Assembly (NCBI RefSeq): GCF_032773895.1
Contig: NZ_CP120416.1
Span: 2,850,001-2,914,000 of the forward strand
DNA from: Teredinibacter sp. KSP-S5-2
GTDB taxonomy: Bacteria; Pseudomonadota; Gammaproteobacteria; Pseudomonadales; Cellvibrionaceae
Reading direction: 5' to 3'
Length of the DNA: 64,000 nucleotides
Part shown: one piece after another, positions 51,261 through 60,364 of the stretch
Layout of the letters: every line of letters starts with the position of its first letter
How positions within the stretch are numbered: the first letter of the stretch is position 1
Translations under genes and position numbers: made by a program
Notes under the pieces: generated by a model
Seen by the model: only the letters and a program-made list of their open reading frames with translations
Database searches by the model: none
What the model was told of the DNA's origin: nothing

Positions 51261-54200
51261 TGGCAGATAAAATGAGTCAACAGCGAAATGTAAAACACAT
51301 AGCATTGGGAATATTGCTCTCGGTTACTACTTGCGTTGTAGTTTGTGCAATCAGTGTCAGCGCCCTGCTGTTCACAGAAAAAGGCAGGCTCAGCCTAGTA
51401 TCCATTGCAGTTAACACGCTGCACACCGTAACCGATATAAGGGTAAATATACACAGCCTCTCTACGCCAGAGTTATCCGTTTGGTCTTTTGAACGGCTTA
51501 CTCTGGCGAACCAAAGCAGCACCATTGTCGATATAAAGAATGCGCACCTAGCTTGGCAACCTAAACAACTTCTGCAAAAACATCTGCATATAACCAAGCT
51601 ACATGCTGCTGAAATTAACTACTATCCGCCAGAACAAAAAGAGACACCAAAGCAGAAGGATACAGCGGCTTTACCCACAGATATTTCTGCATTCACACCT
51701 GGCTTGAACACAACCGTAGACGATGTGAATATCCAACAGGTGAACGTACACCACTATTCGCTACTTATTGACGAAAAGTCGCAACCGATTCCAACACTTT
51801 CCCTGACAGGTGAAATAAAACTCCATAAAGACGCCCCTTTATACAGCCACTTGGCATTGCGTTCCCATACCGCTCCGGCATTTGAAATTGTCTTGTCTAT
51901 ATCCCAGGAGCCACAAACACAAGAAACAATACCACCTGTTCACATTACTGGTACGTTTAAAGAACCCGCCCGCGGAATTATTGGTTCACTGGCAAAACTC
52001 CCAATAAAACAGGCTATTGATGCCAAAGCGCAATTTGTCGTAATACCAGAGGCAAAAGGCATTCGCATGCAATTGGAACAATTACTTTTTCCACTTGCCA
52101 AAAGGCGCGTTGACATAACCGGTTCTTTCTTTCTGGCAAAGACTATTGAACAGGCGGAAGTTTCCGACCTGGTGGTGAATATCGATAACACCCAACATCG
52201 AATATCGGGCAAATGGGATAAAACAAAAGATGCACACAACATTTACCTCAAACTGAATGCAAGCCAGTTTCCACTCGATGTTTTCTCGCCTTTTAACCTT
52301 CCCGTGCAAACCGGCCAGCTGACAGGAGAAGTGATTGTTGCGGGCACGACAACCCAGCCAACAGCCAATGTGAATATCAATGCGGTTTCGCAATATAAAA
52401 ATCTACCGTTTTCAGTGAAAGCACAAGGTAACGGCACACGAGACAAAATCGATTTAAAGCACTTTACGTTAAACCTCGATAAGGGCGTTATCACTGCCCA
52501 GGGGAAAATGGATATTACTGGCAAGCAAAGCCAACTCAACCTGAGTGTAACCAATATTCTACTGGGGCACTTACAAACTTTTGGTATCACATTACCCGAA
52601 ACGCTCGAAGCAAAACTCGAAAGTGGCCAGGCCCTGCTAACCGGAAACATCCTCAACCCGGATGGCAGCCTTACCTTTCAGGCATCTGGAAGTTATAAAC
52701 AGGAAACGTTCCAGGCGACGGGTCAAATACAAAAAACAGCAGACGATATCGCTATTCAACACTCAGAAATAATACTGCAAAAAAAAAACGGTAAAGCAAA
52801 CGTCAGTGGCCAAATAAACTTACGCAGCTACGATGCCAACCTGTCATTACACTCCAGAGAGCTGCCACTACAATTACTTGAGCTTGCTAATATCGCGTTG
52901 CCCGACGGGCTCATAGCACATTTGGACAGTGACCTTGCCATTGCCGGTCACTTAAACAAACCCAATATAAAAGGAGCCGCAAAACTTTATGGTCACCTAC
53001 AGGAAATGCCTTTCCTGATAAACGCCCAAGGTGGATATCAAAACCAACACATCGACATAGATACCCTAACCTTACACGCCTACAATGAGCAGGTATTAAA
53101 CCTTGAAGGCAGCCTGGAAAAAGGGGCATATGACATAAAGCTAAACGCACAAAAACTGCCGTCCCAATTGCTTTCTACAGTAGGTTGGCCGCTACCGCCC
53201 GGTGAATTCAATGCTCAAATCCACGCTCAGGGCAACGAAACCTCCCCAAGCTTCAACGGTGAAATATTCTATAAGACCAAACTTCCAGGTTATAACGATC
53301 AAGGCAGACAAGAGGATATTGACTTTCAGTGGACAACACACATAAAAACTGAAAAAACATCCAATAACGAAGACGCGTTTCGTTTTACCTCTGAATTTTT
53401 CCGAAACAAACAACCGCCCGGACAAGTTACGATCGAACTTCCGGCAAAACCCTATGTGGATTACATTACCCGCGGACGATTTGACAATGCTCCAATACCA
53501 ACAGCCGCCATTCTGGATGCAAAACTCAACGCGCAAACCATCTCGTTTTTTCTCGACCCGGAACAACACCGCCTATACGGCAACATGAACTCACACCTGG
53601 AATTCAAAGGCACACGAAACAAAATTGATTTAAAGGGTTTTATAAATATTCATGATACTCGCTATGAAAACCCGATTACCGGAACCATCATCAATCACAT
53701 TCAGTGTGTGATAAATATCGAACAACAAACATTTACGATGACACCCTGTCATGCAACAGACGACGATCAAGGTCGCTATCAACTTTCAGGCAACATTACT
53801 GCCCCACCAAAAGCGCAGATGGGCGCAGTGGACATTACTTTGGATGCGGACAAAGCCAGCTTAATAAACCGTCCAGATATAGAAAGTGAACTTAGCGGCA
53901 CCTTACGTTTGTTCGGTGATTTTTCTACACTCACCGCCCAGGGTAATTTAGACGTTTCTCCATTAACCGTGCATCTTGTCTCTAGCTCGGCCAGCAACAT
54001 ACCCAAAATTCAAGTTGAGCGAGTTCACTCTATTGATGAATCGAAAAACGCAAATGGAAACACACAAAAACACATTGTGCCGATCGTCAACCTGGATATT
54101 ATTCTCGCAGCCAAGCGACAGGCCTATTTACGTGGACGCGGTCTTGAAGCAGAACTAGTGGGAAATATTCACTTAAAGGGAAACCTGCAAAAACCGCGCT

Positions 54201-54799
54201 ACGACGGACAATTTCGTACTGTTCGCGGTGTATTTAAAGTATTCGGAAAAAAATTCACTTTAACCGAAGGGTTAGTGGACTTCGCAAACAACGCCATAAG
54301 CCTGTATGTAACCGGAGAGTATGATAAAAAGGATCAGCGAGTTATTGCCAATATTTCAGGCACCAATGAAGATATTAAAGTCTCCCTCAGTGCAGAGCCT
54401 GCCCTGCCCGATGATGAAATACTGGCGTTTATTATTTTTGGAAAAGCAGTGCAAAATATTACCCCTGTCGAAGCCATACAGTTGGCGACAGCCGTACAAA
54501 CTCTGAGAGGTGGCAGCAACGCCATTGACCCGATTGGCAGCGCACGAGACATACTCAAAGTGGACACGCTATCGATTGAATCAGACACTACAGACTCAGG
54601 CGAAAGTGGTATGAATGTCGGTATGGGAAAATACCTTAACGAAAACGTGTATCTGGAAGTAGAGCGAACGCCAAACCCAACTCACCCCTGGCGTGGCAGC
54701 CTGGAAATTGAACTGACTCCAAATATTAGCCTGGAAAGCTCGGCTGGTGGAAGCAACGGCCTTGAAGGGGCTGAAATAAAGTGGAAAAAAGATTACTAA
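51260..54799 (+). CDS. tamB: Translocation and assembly module protein TamB
   Basis: 1179 residues from a GTG overlapping the tamA stop. One N-terminal transmembrane helix (~15-38) anchors it in the inner membrane. The long middle is repetitive beta-sheet with recurring LNLDKGVITAQGKMDITGKQSQLNLSV-like patterns, the beta-taco structure of TamB/AsmA-like bridges. The C-terminal DUF490 region contains GTNEDIKVSLSAEPALPDDEILAFIIFGKAV and PWRGSLEIELTPNISLES. With TamA it forms a bridge for lipid transport or barrel assembly across the periplasm. Length is normal for the family. Confidence 0.94.
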   Translation: MADKMSQQRNVKHIALGILLSVTTCVVVCAISVSALLFTEKGRLSLVSIAVNTLHTVTDIRVNIHSLSTPELSVWSFERLTLANQSSTIVDIKNAHLAWQPKQLLQKHLHITKLHAAEINYYPPEQKETPKQKDTAALPTDISAFTPGLNTTVDDVNIQQVNVHHYSLLIDEKSQPIPTLSLTGEIKLHKDAPLYSHLALRSHTAPAFEIVLSISQEPQTQETIPPVHITGTFKEPARGIIGSLAKLPIKQAIDAKAQFVVIPEAKGIRMQLEQLLFPLAKRRVDITGSFFLAKTIEQAEVSDLVVNIDNTQHRISGKWDKTKDAHNIYLKLNASQFPLDVFSPFNLPVQTGQLTGEVIVAGTTTQPTANVNINAVSQYKNLPFSVKAQGNGTRDKIDLKHFTLNLDKGVITAQGKMDITGKQSQLNLSVTNILLGHLQTFGITLPETLEAKLESGQALLTGNILNPDGSLTFQASGSYKQETFQATGQIQKTADDIAIQHSEIILQKKNGKANVSGQINLRSYDANLSLHSRELPLQLLELANIALPDGLIAHLDSDLAIAGHLNKPNIKGAAKLYGHLQEMPFLINAQGGYQNQHIDIDTLTLHAYNEQVLNLEGSLEKGAYDIKLNAQKLPSQLLSTVGWPLPPGEFNAQIHAQGNETSPSFNGEIFYKTKLPGYNDQGRQEDIDFQWTTHIKTEKTSNNEDAFRFTSEFFRNKQPPGQVTIELPAKPYVDYITRGRFDNAPIPTAAILDAKLNAQTISFFLDPEQHRLYGNMNSHLEFKGTRNKIDLKGFINIHDTRYENPITGTIINHIQCVINIEQQTFTMTPCHATDDDQGRYQLSGNITAPPKAQMGAVDITLDADKASLINRPDIESELSGTLRLFGDFSTLTAQGNLDVSPLTVHLVSSSASNIPKIQVERVHSIDESKNANGNTQKHIVPIVNLDIILAAKRQAYLRGRGLEAELVGNIHLKGNLQKPRYDGQFRTVRGVFKVFGKKFTLTEGLVDFANNAISLYVTGEYDKKDQRVIANISGTNEDIKVSLSAEPALPDDEILAFIIFGKAVQNITPVEAIQLATAVQTLRGGSNAIDPIGSARDILKVDTLSIESDTTDSGESGMNVGMGKYLNENVYLEVERTPNPTHPWRGSLEIELTPNISLESSAGGSNGLEGAEIKWKKDY

Positions 54800-54869
54800 C
54801 GGTACCACCTCATCCACAAAACTAGACACAAAAGGTGACCTGAACACTCATTCAGGCCACTCGGTACTG

Positions 54870-56006
54870 TTATTTTATTGCATGGACCACAAACTGATCA
54901 ATATTGCTACAGGGGGCAGGATTTCTTAAGGCAGGAGAAATAAATTTGGGCGGAACCAAATAGCCTTTTTCTACCAATCTGGAAATCAACGGCAAATATT
55001 TAATGGATGTTTTACCCGTTAACAAATGAAGAAAATCCGGTTCCGATTCATAAGCATTTAATATCAAATGGAAGCCATTCAAATATAAATAGTCTTTAGT
55101 AAAGCCTCCACCTCGATACACACGAGCTGTGATAGTAAACGCTCTTTCATCACTGACCTGATACTGTTCTTTCAATAACAAAAATGTATTGCGAAAACTA
55201 TTGCCCCGAATCAAGGATCGAACCGCCAGGACACGTAACGCCATAGTTTTTAAACGCCCGATGGTCATACACCCGGAAAGGTATTCACACAGCAACGCCA
55301 AGCCTTCCTGGGTCATGGTATTCGCGGGGCAACCTACTGACAGAATTTTGAGCGGTTGGATACGCGCATTTAAGGTTGTAACCAAATGCACGCCAAGTTC
55401 GTGATGTGCCAGAGCAACAGCTTCCATTTTGCTCAGACGTGCTGCGCTGTTCAATTTCACTTTTGTACCTGCCACCAAGGCATTGGCAATCATAGAATCG
55501 TCTGTCACCAGCTGATACTGATAGCCTTCCTTCTCAGCAAATTGCTCAAGTAAAACCCGAAGAGCTTCCGCATCATATAACACCTCTTCCCCTGCCTCGT
55601 CAGACTCGGGTAAATGCAAAACGAAATGAGCGTTAGCGATATCTTTCGCTGAAGGCTCGCCGTAATAGCGCAGAGAATCGTAGAAAAAATCCGTGGAACC
55701 AATGGATTTATACTGGTCTACCTTATCAGCATAAGAGTCGATAATATCGCTATACAAGGTACGTAAGTCATCATCCAGTAACTCATCTACCGGTAAGTTA
55801 TAGAGGTTGCGTTTGAACGCAAACGGGTAAACATCCTGTTGCCGATAGATAAACTTAGGGTCTTGAGAATAGTGATTGGCAAAGAACTCTTTTTGTTGTT
55901 CCTTATAGTTCAGAGGCCCTATGGCATCCAAAATATCGATATAACTTACGAGTCGATGCAAGCTATCATCGATCATACTGACTTGCGGATCAATCTTCTT
56001 TACCAT
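54870..56006 (-). CDS. QEGLA-motif metalloprotease-like protein (DUF1704, MATCAP family)
   Basis: 378 residues. The mid-protein HHELGVH (~217-223) is a zinc-binding HExxxH motif, and about 25 residues later the family signature TQEGLALLCE supplies the third ligand Glu. Proteins of this kind are often annotated as flavohemoglobin expression-modulating QEGLA motif protein. The eukaryotic relative MATCAP is a tyrosine carboxypeptidase acting on tubulin, so a C-terminal peptidase role is possible but unproved. A long N-terminal helical domain precedes. Convergent with tamB. No operon partner. Confidence 0.87.
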   Translation of the reverse strand: MVKKIDPQVSMIDDSLHRLVSYIDILDAIGPLNYKEQQKEFFANHYSQDPKFIYRQQDVYPFAFKRNLYNLPVDELLDDDLRTLYSDIIDSYADKVDQYKSIGSTDFFYDSLRYYGEPSAKDIANAHFVLHLPESDEAGEEVLYDAEALRVLLEQFAEKEGYQYQLVTDDSMIANALVAGTKVKLNSAARLSKMEAVALAHHELGVHLVTTLNARIQPLKILSVGCPANTMTQEGLALLCEYLSGCMTIGRLKTMALRVLAVRSLIRGNSFRNTFLLLKEQYQVSDERAFTITARVYRGGGFTKDYLYLNGFHLILNAYESEPDFLHLLTGKTSIKYLPLISRLVEKGYLVPPKFISPALRNPAPCSNIDQFVVHAIK

Positions 56007-56476
56007 TTTACAATCTCTACATAACTCATACTGAATTCTATTTCCCCGAAGGGAGACTTCTCCAACCAGGGCTTGCCGTGTTTTCGACCAAACCTCCAGG
56101 TACGAACCTACCGTCTACGGCCTTTACCCTGTCACAATACAGCCGGCCATAACCGAGTATTCATATCGACATTAGCCGCTACAAAACCTAGCTATTATTT
56201 ACTGAATTTCAAAGGTTACACAACAAAAAGTGTAGAGTGAGGAAGGATAAACCGGAAGGGTACGACTGCTTCCAGTCAAGGTTGCTGTGAAAACCTGCTT
56301 TTCTATATGAACGGCGCCATAGCAACAGCTATGAACGCCCAAATTGACTAGCATTCCGACACTTTACCATACCTCTCCAATAGAACAGAGAATGACAGAA
56401 CACTCACAGTGTGTGGACTCAGGTCATTACCTAGATTCAATTAACGCTCCAGAATGCCTTTCATGAGATCTTTTGA
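56007..56476. other. Intergenic region
   Basis: No gene supported. GC-richer patches near 56040-56120 show short inverted repeats but nothing diagnostic. Confidence 0.35.
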
Positions 56477-56818
56477 TTATTTAGGATATATATAACGTAC
56501 AAGTTCAGCGTGTCCATACAAGCCAGCATCACAATTGTCATTCCCCTGTATCACGATAGTCTTACCTGACATATATAATGCCAAGGCCAGTGAATATTGA
56601 GCCTTCCCGGTTTCAGTTGAGATATCGATTACCCACTCCCAACCAGTAACACAGGTTGCCTTAGTTGGCTCTACATCAGATGCAACATTTAATATCACAG
56701 CATTGGGAATATCTTTATTAATTAATATTCTCTCAATTCTTCCTGTTTCCTGACTGGCCAGTACATCCATTGAGACTAACAACAATATAAACAATGCAGT
56801 TTTTATCATAGAACTCAT
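56477..56818 (-). CDS. Small secreted hypothetical protein
   Basis: 113 residues. ATG at 56818 with GGAG nine bases upstream. A signal peptide (cleavage near VLAS) is followed by a ~90-residue mature domain with two Cys (in KATCVTGWEW and NDNCDAGLYGH), which could form a disulfide. No family recognised. Flanked by long gene-poor stretches. Confidence 0.62.
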   Translation of the reverse strand: MSSMIKTALFILLLVSMDVLASQETGRIERILINKDIPNAVILNVASDVEPTKATCVTGWEWVIDISTETGKAQYSLALALYMSGKTIVIQGNDNCDAGLYGHAELVRYIYPK

Positions 56819-57384
56819 ATCATATTACTCCATTTAAAAATCAACTATCAGTTTAAAATTATGAACACTAAAGAACCAAACAGAGTTATTCATTCATCAG
56901 CTTAAATTCAATAACAACCATGTTTACTGCCATAGAACTACAGCACCTAATCAAGCCCCAATTCAGCATACATAATCATGCATCTCCCACACAATACGAA
57001 AAAACAAACATCCGCAACAAAAAACAAGTCAAAAGTAACACTAAAAAGTATTCTTGATTAAGTTAGGCATTTTAATAACGAATTATATTCGCAGAAGCAC
57101 CCGATTGAGTTAATCTCATCTCAGACTATACTATTCATGAACTTCGCCGCAAGTAACATGAAAAACATATACCTTACTTTTTTCCTTAAAAACAACCGAC
57201 TAATTGAATTAAATATTTTTCTTATGCAACTATTCGATAAAAATAATTTAACACACCACAATATTCATTTTTCTACATACTTAGTTGAAAACCTTACAAT
57301 TTCATCCAAACTTTATCTATGCGTGATCTACTACGGAAAATCACAATCAGAATTATTTGAGGCCGAATAGAACTTAAAACCATC
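56819..57384. other. Gene-poor AT-rich stretch
   Basis: Nothing well supported. A 77-codon plus-strand frame (57137-57370) is entered separately with low confidence. Confidence 0.4.
57137..57370 (+). CDS. Doubtful small ORF
   Basis: 77 codons in very A/T-rich DNA. There is no clear ribosome site and no recognisable domain. The composition (Asn, Leu, Ile, Phe, Lys) reflects the base composition. Listed only because nothing else fills the stretch. Confidence 0.22.
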   Translation: MNFAASNMKNIYLTFFLKNNRLIELNIFLMQLFDKNNLTHHNIHFSTYLVENLTISSKLYLCVIYYGKSQSELFEAE

Positions 57385-57960
57385 CTAATTCTGTTTCATA
57401 TACCTGATAGATAATTCTTCATATTTATCCATTAACATCCACTTTTCTTCTTGAGTCATAGTGGAGATTGCTTTTCCTTTATCACATCGCTCCTGAACGA
57501 CAAATTCCTTCCAATCAGGAAAATCATCATAAGGCTCAGACACATAGGGTTTTGTCATATTCCCCAGCTTAATCAGATACTCTTCAGCATCCATACTGCC
57601 TTCCACTATTCTGAAGTGCTGCCAAAAATGAAATAGCCCAACAAGAAAAGCCATCATAGTTATCATCGAAGCAATAGAGATAGACTTAGCTACAACTGAC
57701 TTGGAAACCATGTATCCAATAACAACCTCCGCCACTGTCCAAATCATCAATAACAAACTTATTAGAAGATAACTGCTAAACGGACTGAGTAGATAGGGTT
57801 TATGCTCCCATATATCACTCACACTCCAACACTCGAATGGGATAATAGTTATAAATATGTGTAACCTGAAGAAAAATAGAATTGAAATAATACTGATGAC
57901 TAATACACAGACTCGCCATTCATGGTCATCCTGATTTTCCATGCCCAACCTAATGTTCAA
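57385..57960 (-). CDS. Four-helix membrane protein, hypothetical
   Basis: 191 residues from a TTG at 57960 with AGGTGG six bases upstream; an ATG at 57942 is the alternative. Four hydrophobic helices (~15-35, 58-76, 80-98 and 100-118) and a soluble C-terminal ~70 residues with EEYLIK and EERCDKGKAIS-like polar sequence. No family recognised. Confidence 0.6.
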   Translation of the reverse strand: MNIRLGMENQDDHEWRVCVLVISIISILFFFRLHIFITIIPFECWSVSDIWEHKPYLLSPFSSYLLISLLLMIWTVAEVVIGYMVSKSVVAKSISIASMITMMAFLVGLFHFWQHFRIVEGSMDAEEYLIKLGNMTKPYVSEPYDDFPDWKEFVVQERCDKGKAISTMTQEEKWMLMDKYEELSIRYMKQN

Positions 57961-58328
57961 AGTATCCCACCTAAGAATATTAATAACCTAAGGAAAGCTT
58001 AGTCTTGCTCTCCACTTAGCGGTCTAAAGTTCACATCATTTTAACTCAATGAGGAAGCGGGTAACCCTTCTTTTATACCACTATAAAAATTTCTATATAA
58101 ATATTATTAATACGACAACAGCACTAGAATTTTTTTGCGCCTTATCAAATAGGCTAACACAATACCAGAGCCTTCGATATCCAAATAACAAGCCACGGAA
58201 GCAAGTAGATCCATCCGCCTCCTAGCTATAATGGCACGTAATTCTAAAGCATTCTCTCCTCAGTCCATATTCTGTTTCAAGGCCTCTGTTAATCTGCCAG
58301 CACTTGACCATGGCTACCCCTGGCAACA
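57961..58328. other. Intergenic region
   Basis: No gene supported. A/T-rich at the left and mixed at the right. Promoter of the PEP-CTERM gene expected. Confidence 0.35.
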
Positions 58329-59090
58329 TTGAGCTTATCGCTTTACAAACAAAAACGAAGGAGTAGTACATTAATAACTAAAAACATACAAAACCTCGCA
58401 TTGGGAATAATACTCAATCTTACTGCCATATCCGCTACGGCAGTTCCTATTACCTATGAGTTTGAAGGAATTTTCTCTAGTGTGTCAGATTATGGAAATT
58501 ACTTTTTTGAATCTTCACCACAGGGAATGACGTTTAGAGGACAATTCACCTACGATACTGAAGCTACCACCGGATGGGATTTCGGCCCAACTCATGGAGA
58601 CTATACAAGCCCCAACAACTCACTTTCGTTCTCTATAGATGGAACGGGTTATAGTTTTCAGAGTGGCCGTATGAGCATGGGTGTGTTCAACAACTACTAC
58701 TACCATTCTTTCGACGGTTTTCACTTAGTTGCAGTGAACACCTGGGGTGAGAGCTACGCTATGGATACTAACTTACCCGAAGCTGGGCCGCATATGGCTT
58801 TGGATTTCGGGTTAAATGATTTTACACAGTCCGTGTTTAACGGAACCGAGATTCCTTCTGAATTGCTTATTTCAGATTTCGACTCGCCACTACTAAGACT
58901 TTACGCAAGTGATTATGGTTTTTATGATGGCGTCGGTCGTGGGTTCTCTGAGCACAATTATGCGCTTTTCGGTACTTTGACCTCACTCAGTAAGATGAGT
59001 GCGGAAGTTCCGGAACCTAGCTCAATTATTCTTCTATGCTTAGGCTTGCTTGCTGTATCAATAAGACAACGGAAAGCACATTCAATCTAA
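58329..59090 (+). CDS. PEP-CTERM sorting-domain protein
   Basis: 253 residues from a TTG at 58329. A signal peptide (cleavage near SATA|VP), a beta-rich exported domain (~40-225) and a PEP-CTERM tail: VPEPSSIILLCLGLLAVSIRQRK, with the PEP motif, a hydrophobic helix and a basic end. Such proteins are anchored and processed by exosortase, with no exosortase gene in view here. A good ribosome site, AAGGAG at 58358-58363, stands just before TTAATA, which is not a start codon, so the start codon may have been lost or be non-standard. A terminator follows. Confidence 0.85.
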   Translation: MSLSLYKQKRRSSTLITKNIQNLALGIILNLTAISATAVPITYEFEGIFSSVSDYGNYFFESSPQGMTFRGQFTYDTEATTGWDFGPTHGDYTSPNNSLSFSIDGTGYSFQSGRMSMGVFNNYYYHSFDGFHLVAVNTWGESYAMDTNLPEAGPHMALDFGLNDFTQSVFNGTEIPSELLISDFDSPLLRLYASDYGFYDGVGRGFSEHNYALFGTLTSLSKMSAEVPEPSSIILLCLGLLAVSIRQRKAHSI

Positions 59091-59107
59091 ATAGATTCGA
59101 TCAATAA

Positions 59108-59132
59108 AGCGCCCCATGTTTGGGGCGTTTTT
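59108..59132 (+). terminator. Rho-independent terminator after the PEP-CTERM gene
   Basis: CGCCCC and GGGGCG pair around ATGTTT, followed by five T residues, 18 bases after the stop. Confidence 0.88.
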
Positions 59133-60364
59133 GATAGCACTCATAATGAATCTCGATTTTTATAAAAAAGACAAAAATAATCGAGTAGCCCATCAAGAGA
59201 AAAAGTTTTCGAACAAAAAACTATTGGCTTCTTTATATCGTTCTCTATCTCTATGCCTGCGTATACAACGTTAAGATATCTATTTTTCTTCTAGCACTTC
59301 TAAACCTATAACATCAGGCAATCACATACCACCGCATTAGCTTTTCGAGTTTCAACAGGCAAATTCAGTAATACTTTATTCGTAGTAGACATTTTTAACT
59401 AACATGCGAGTTTCTATTTCTTTCATTTTTTCTCTGTTATTACCGAGACTACGCTGAAGAACTCTAAATATGAATGCGTTTATCTTAACGGAGGTTTACA
59501 GATAGATATCAACACCACCAACAACAACTAAAAGAAAATCAGTTTTTTAATGTTAAATACTTAACACACTGACTCTCGTGTATTATTCAAACGAACTACG
59601 GAGTTGATCATGTGAGCTTATATGTGTTGTCACATTCACCACGACCTATGCATACACAGGAAAACCCACCGAGAACTCAGATGTATATTTCCGCCTATTA
59701 CAGAACCACCAAGCCGAATAGATATATTAAATAAAAATACATAGATGTAGATCAAGACAATAAACATACCGATAAGCAACTAGAAGTATTTGTTGCAATC
59801 AACAAAATTGGTCACAGTTTTAAAATTTTCTAACCGAACATTTTTTATCCGCAATTGGTAGCGCGAGTTTTTTCAGTAAACGTTATTATTTCTACAACAC
59901 CCTTTATCGGTAAGGCCTGCAGCCATATGCAACTTTTCATTTATTTTGAATTGCTATAAAAACATATTTTTTTTAAATTCAAACGCTATAGTCTTTATTT
60001 GCTTTTTTTACTCCCTTATTTCTCATTTTTTGCTTTTTTGCGGATTTTGGCTTTCACATCCTTACCCAAATCGGTTAGTCTCTACATTGCCCACATAAAG
60101 CGCCAAAAAATACAATAAAGCGCGAGGGCAACGGGTCCACCCATGGACTAAATAACTGAAGTGTATTAACCAATAACAATAAGTGAGAGATACAGAGTGT
60201 TAACTCTGATAACTTCAGTATCTAAAGGCTATAAAAGTAGCAAGAAGTACTTCCGATTGATCGGCTGATTATTGGGAGAGAGCCCCTTTCATAGCTGCGA
60301 TGCATACGTTATTGGTCGAACCTTCTTTGAAACTATCTATCTAGTTAAATTAGGCAGACCAAAG
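59133..60364. other. Long AT-rich region upstream of the chitinase
   Basis: About 1.2 kb without a supportable gene. It contains a short palindrome TGTGTTGTCACA near 59623, many poly-A/T runs and A/T-rich patches. Probably holds the chitinase promoter and regulatory sites. A remnant gene cannot be excluded, but none is recognised. Confidence 0.45.

Noticed and set aside
49512-54799. tamA-tamB as part of the autotransporter or adhesin locus
   Set aside because: They are conserved housekeeping genes, lie on the opposite strand and are separated by six unrelated genes.
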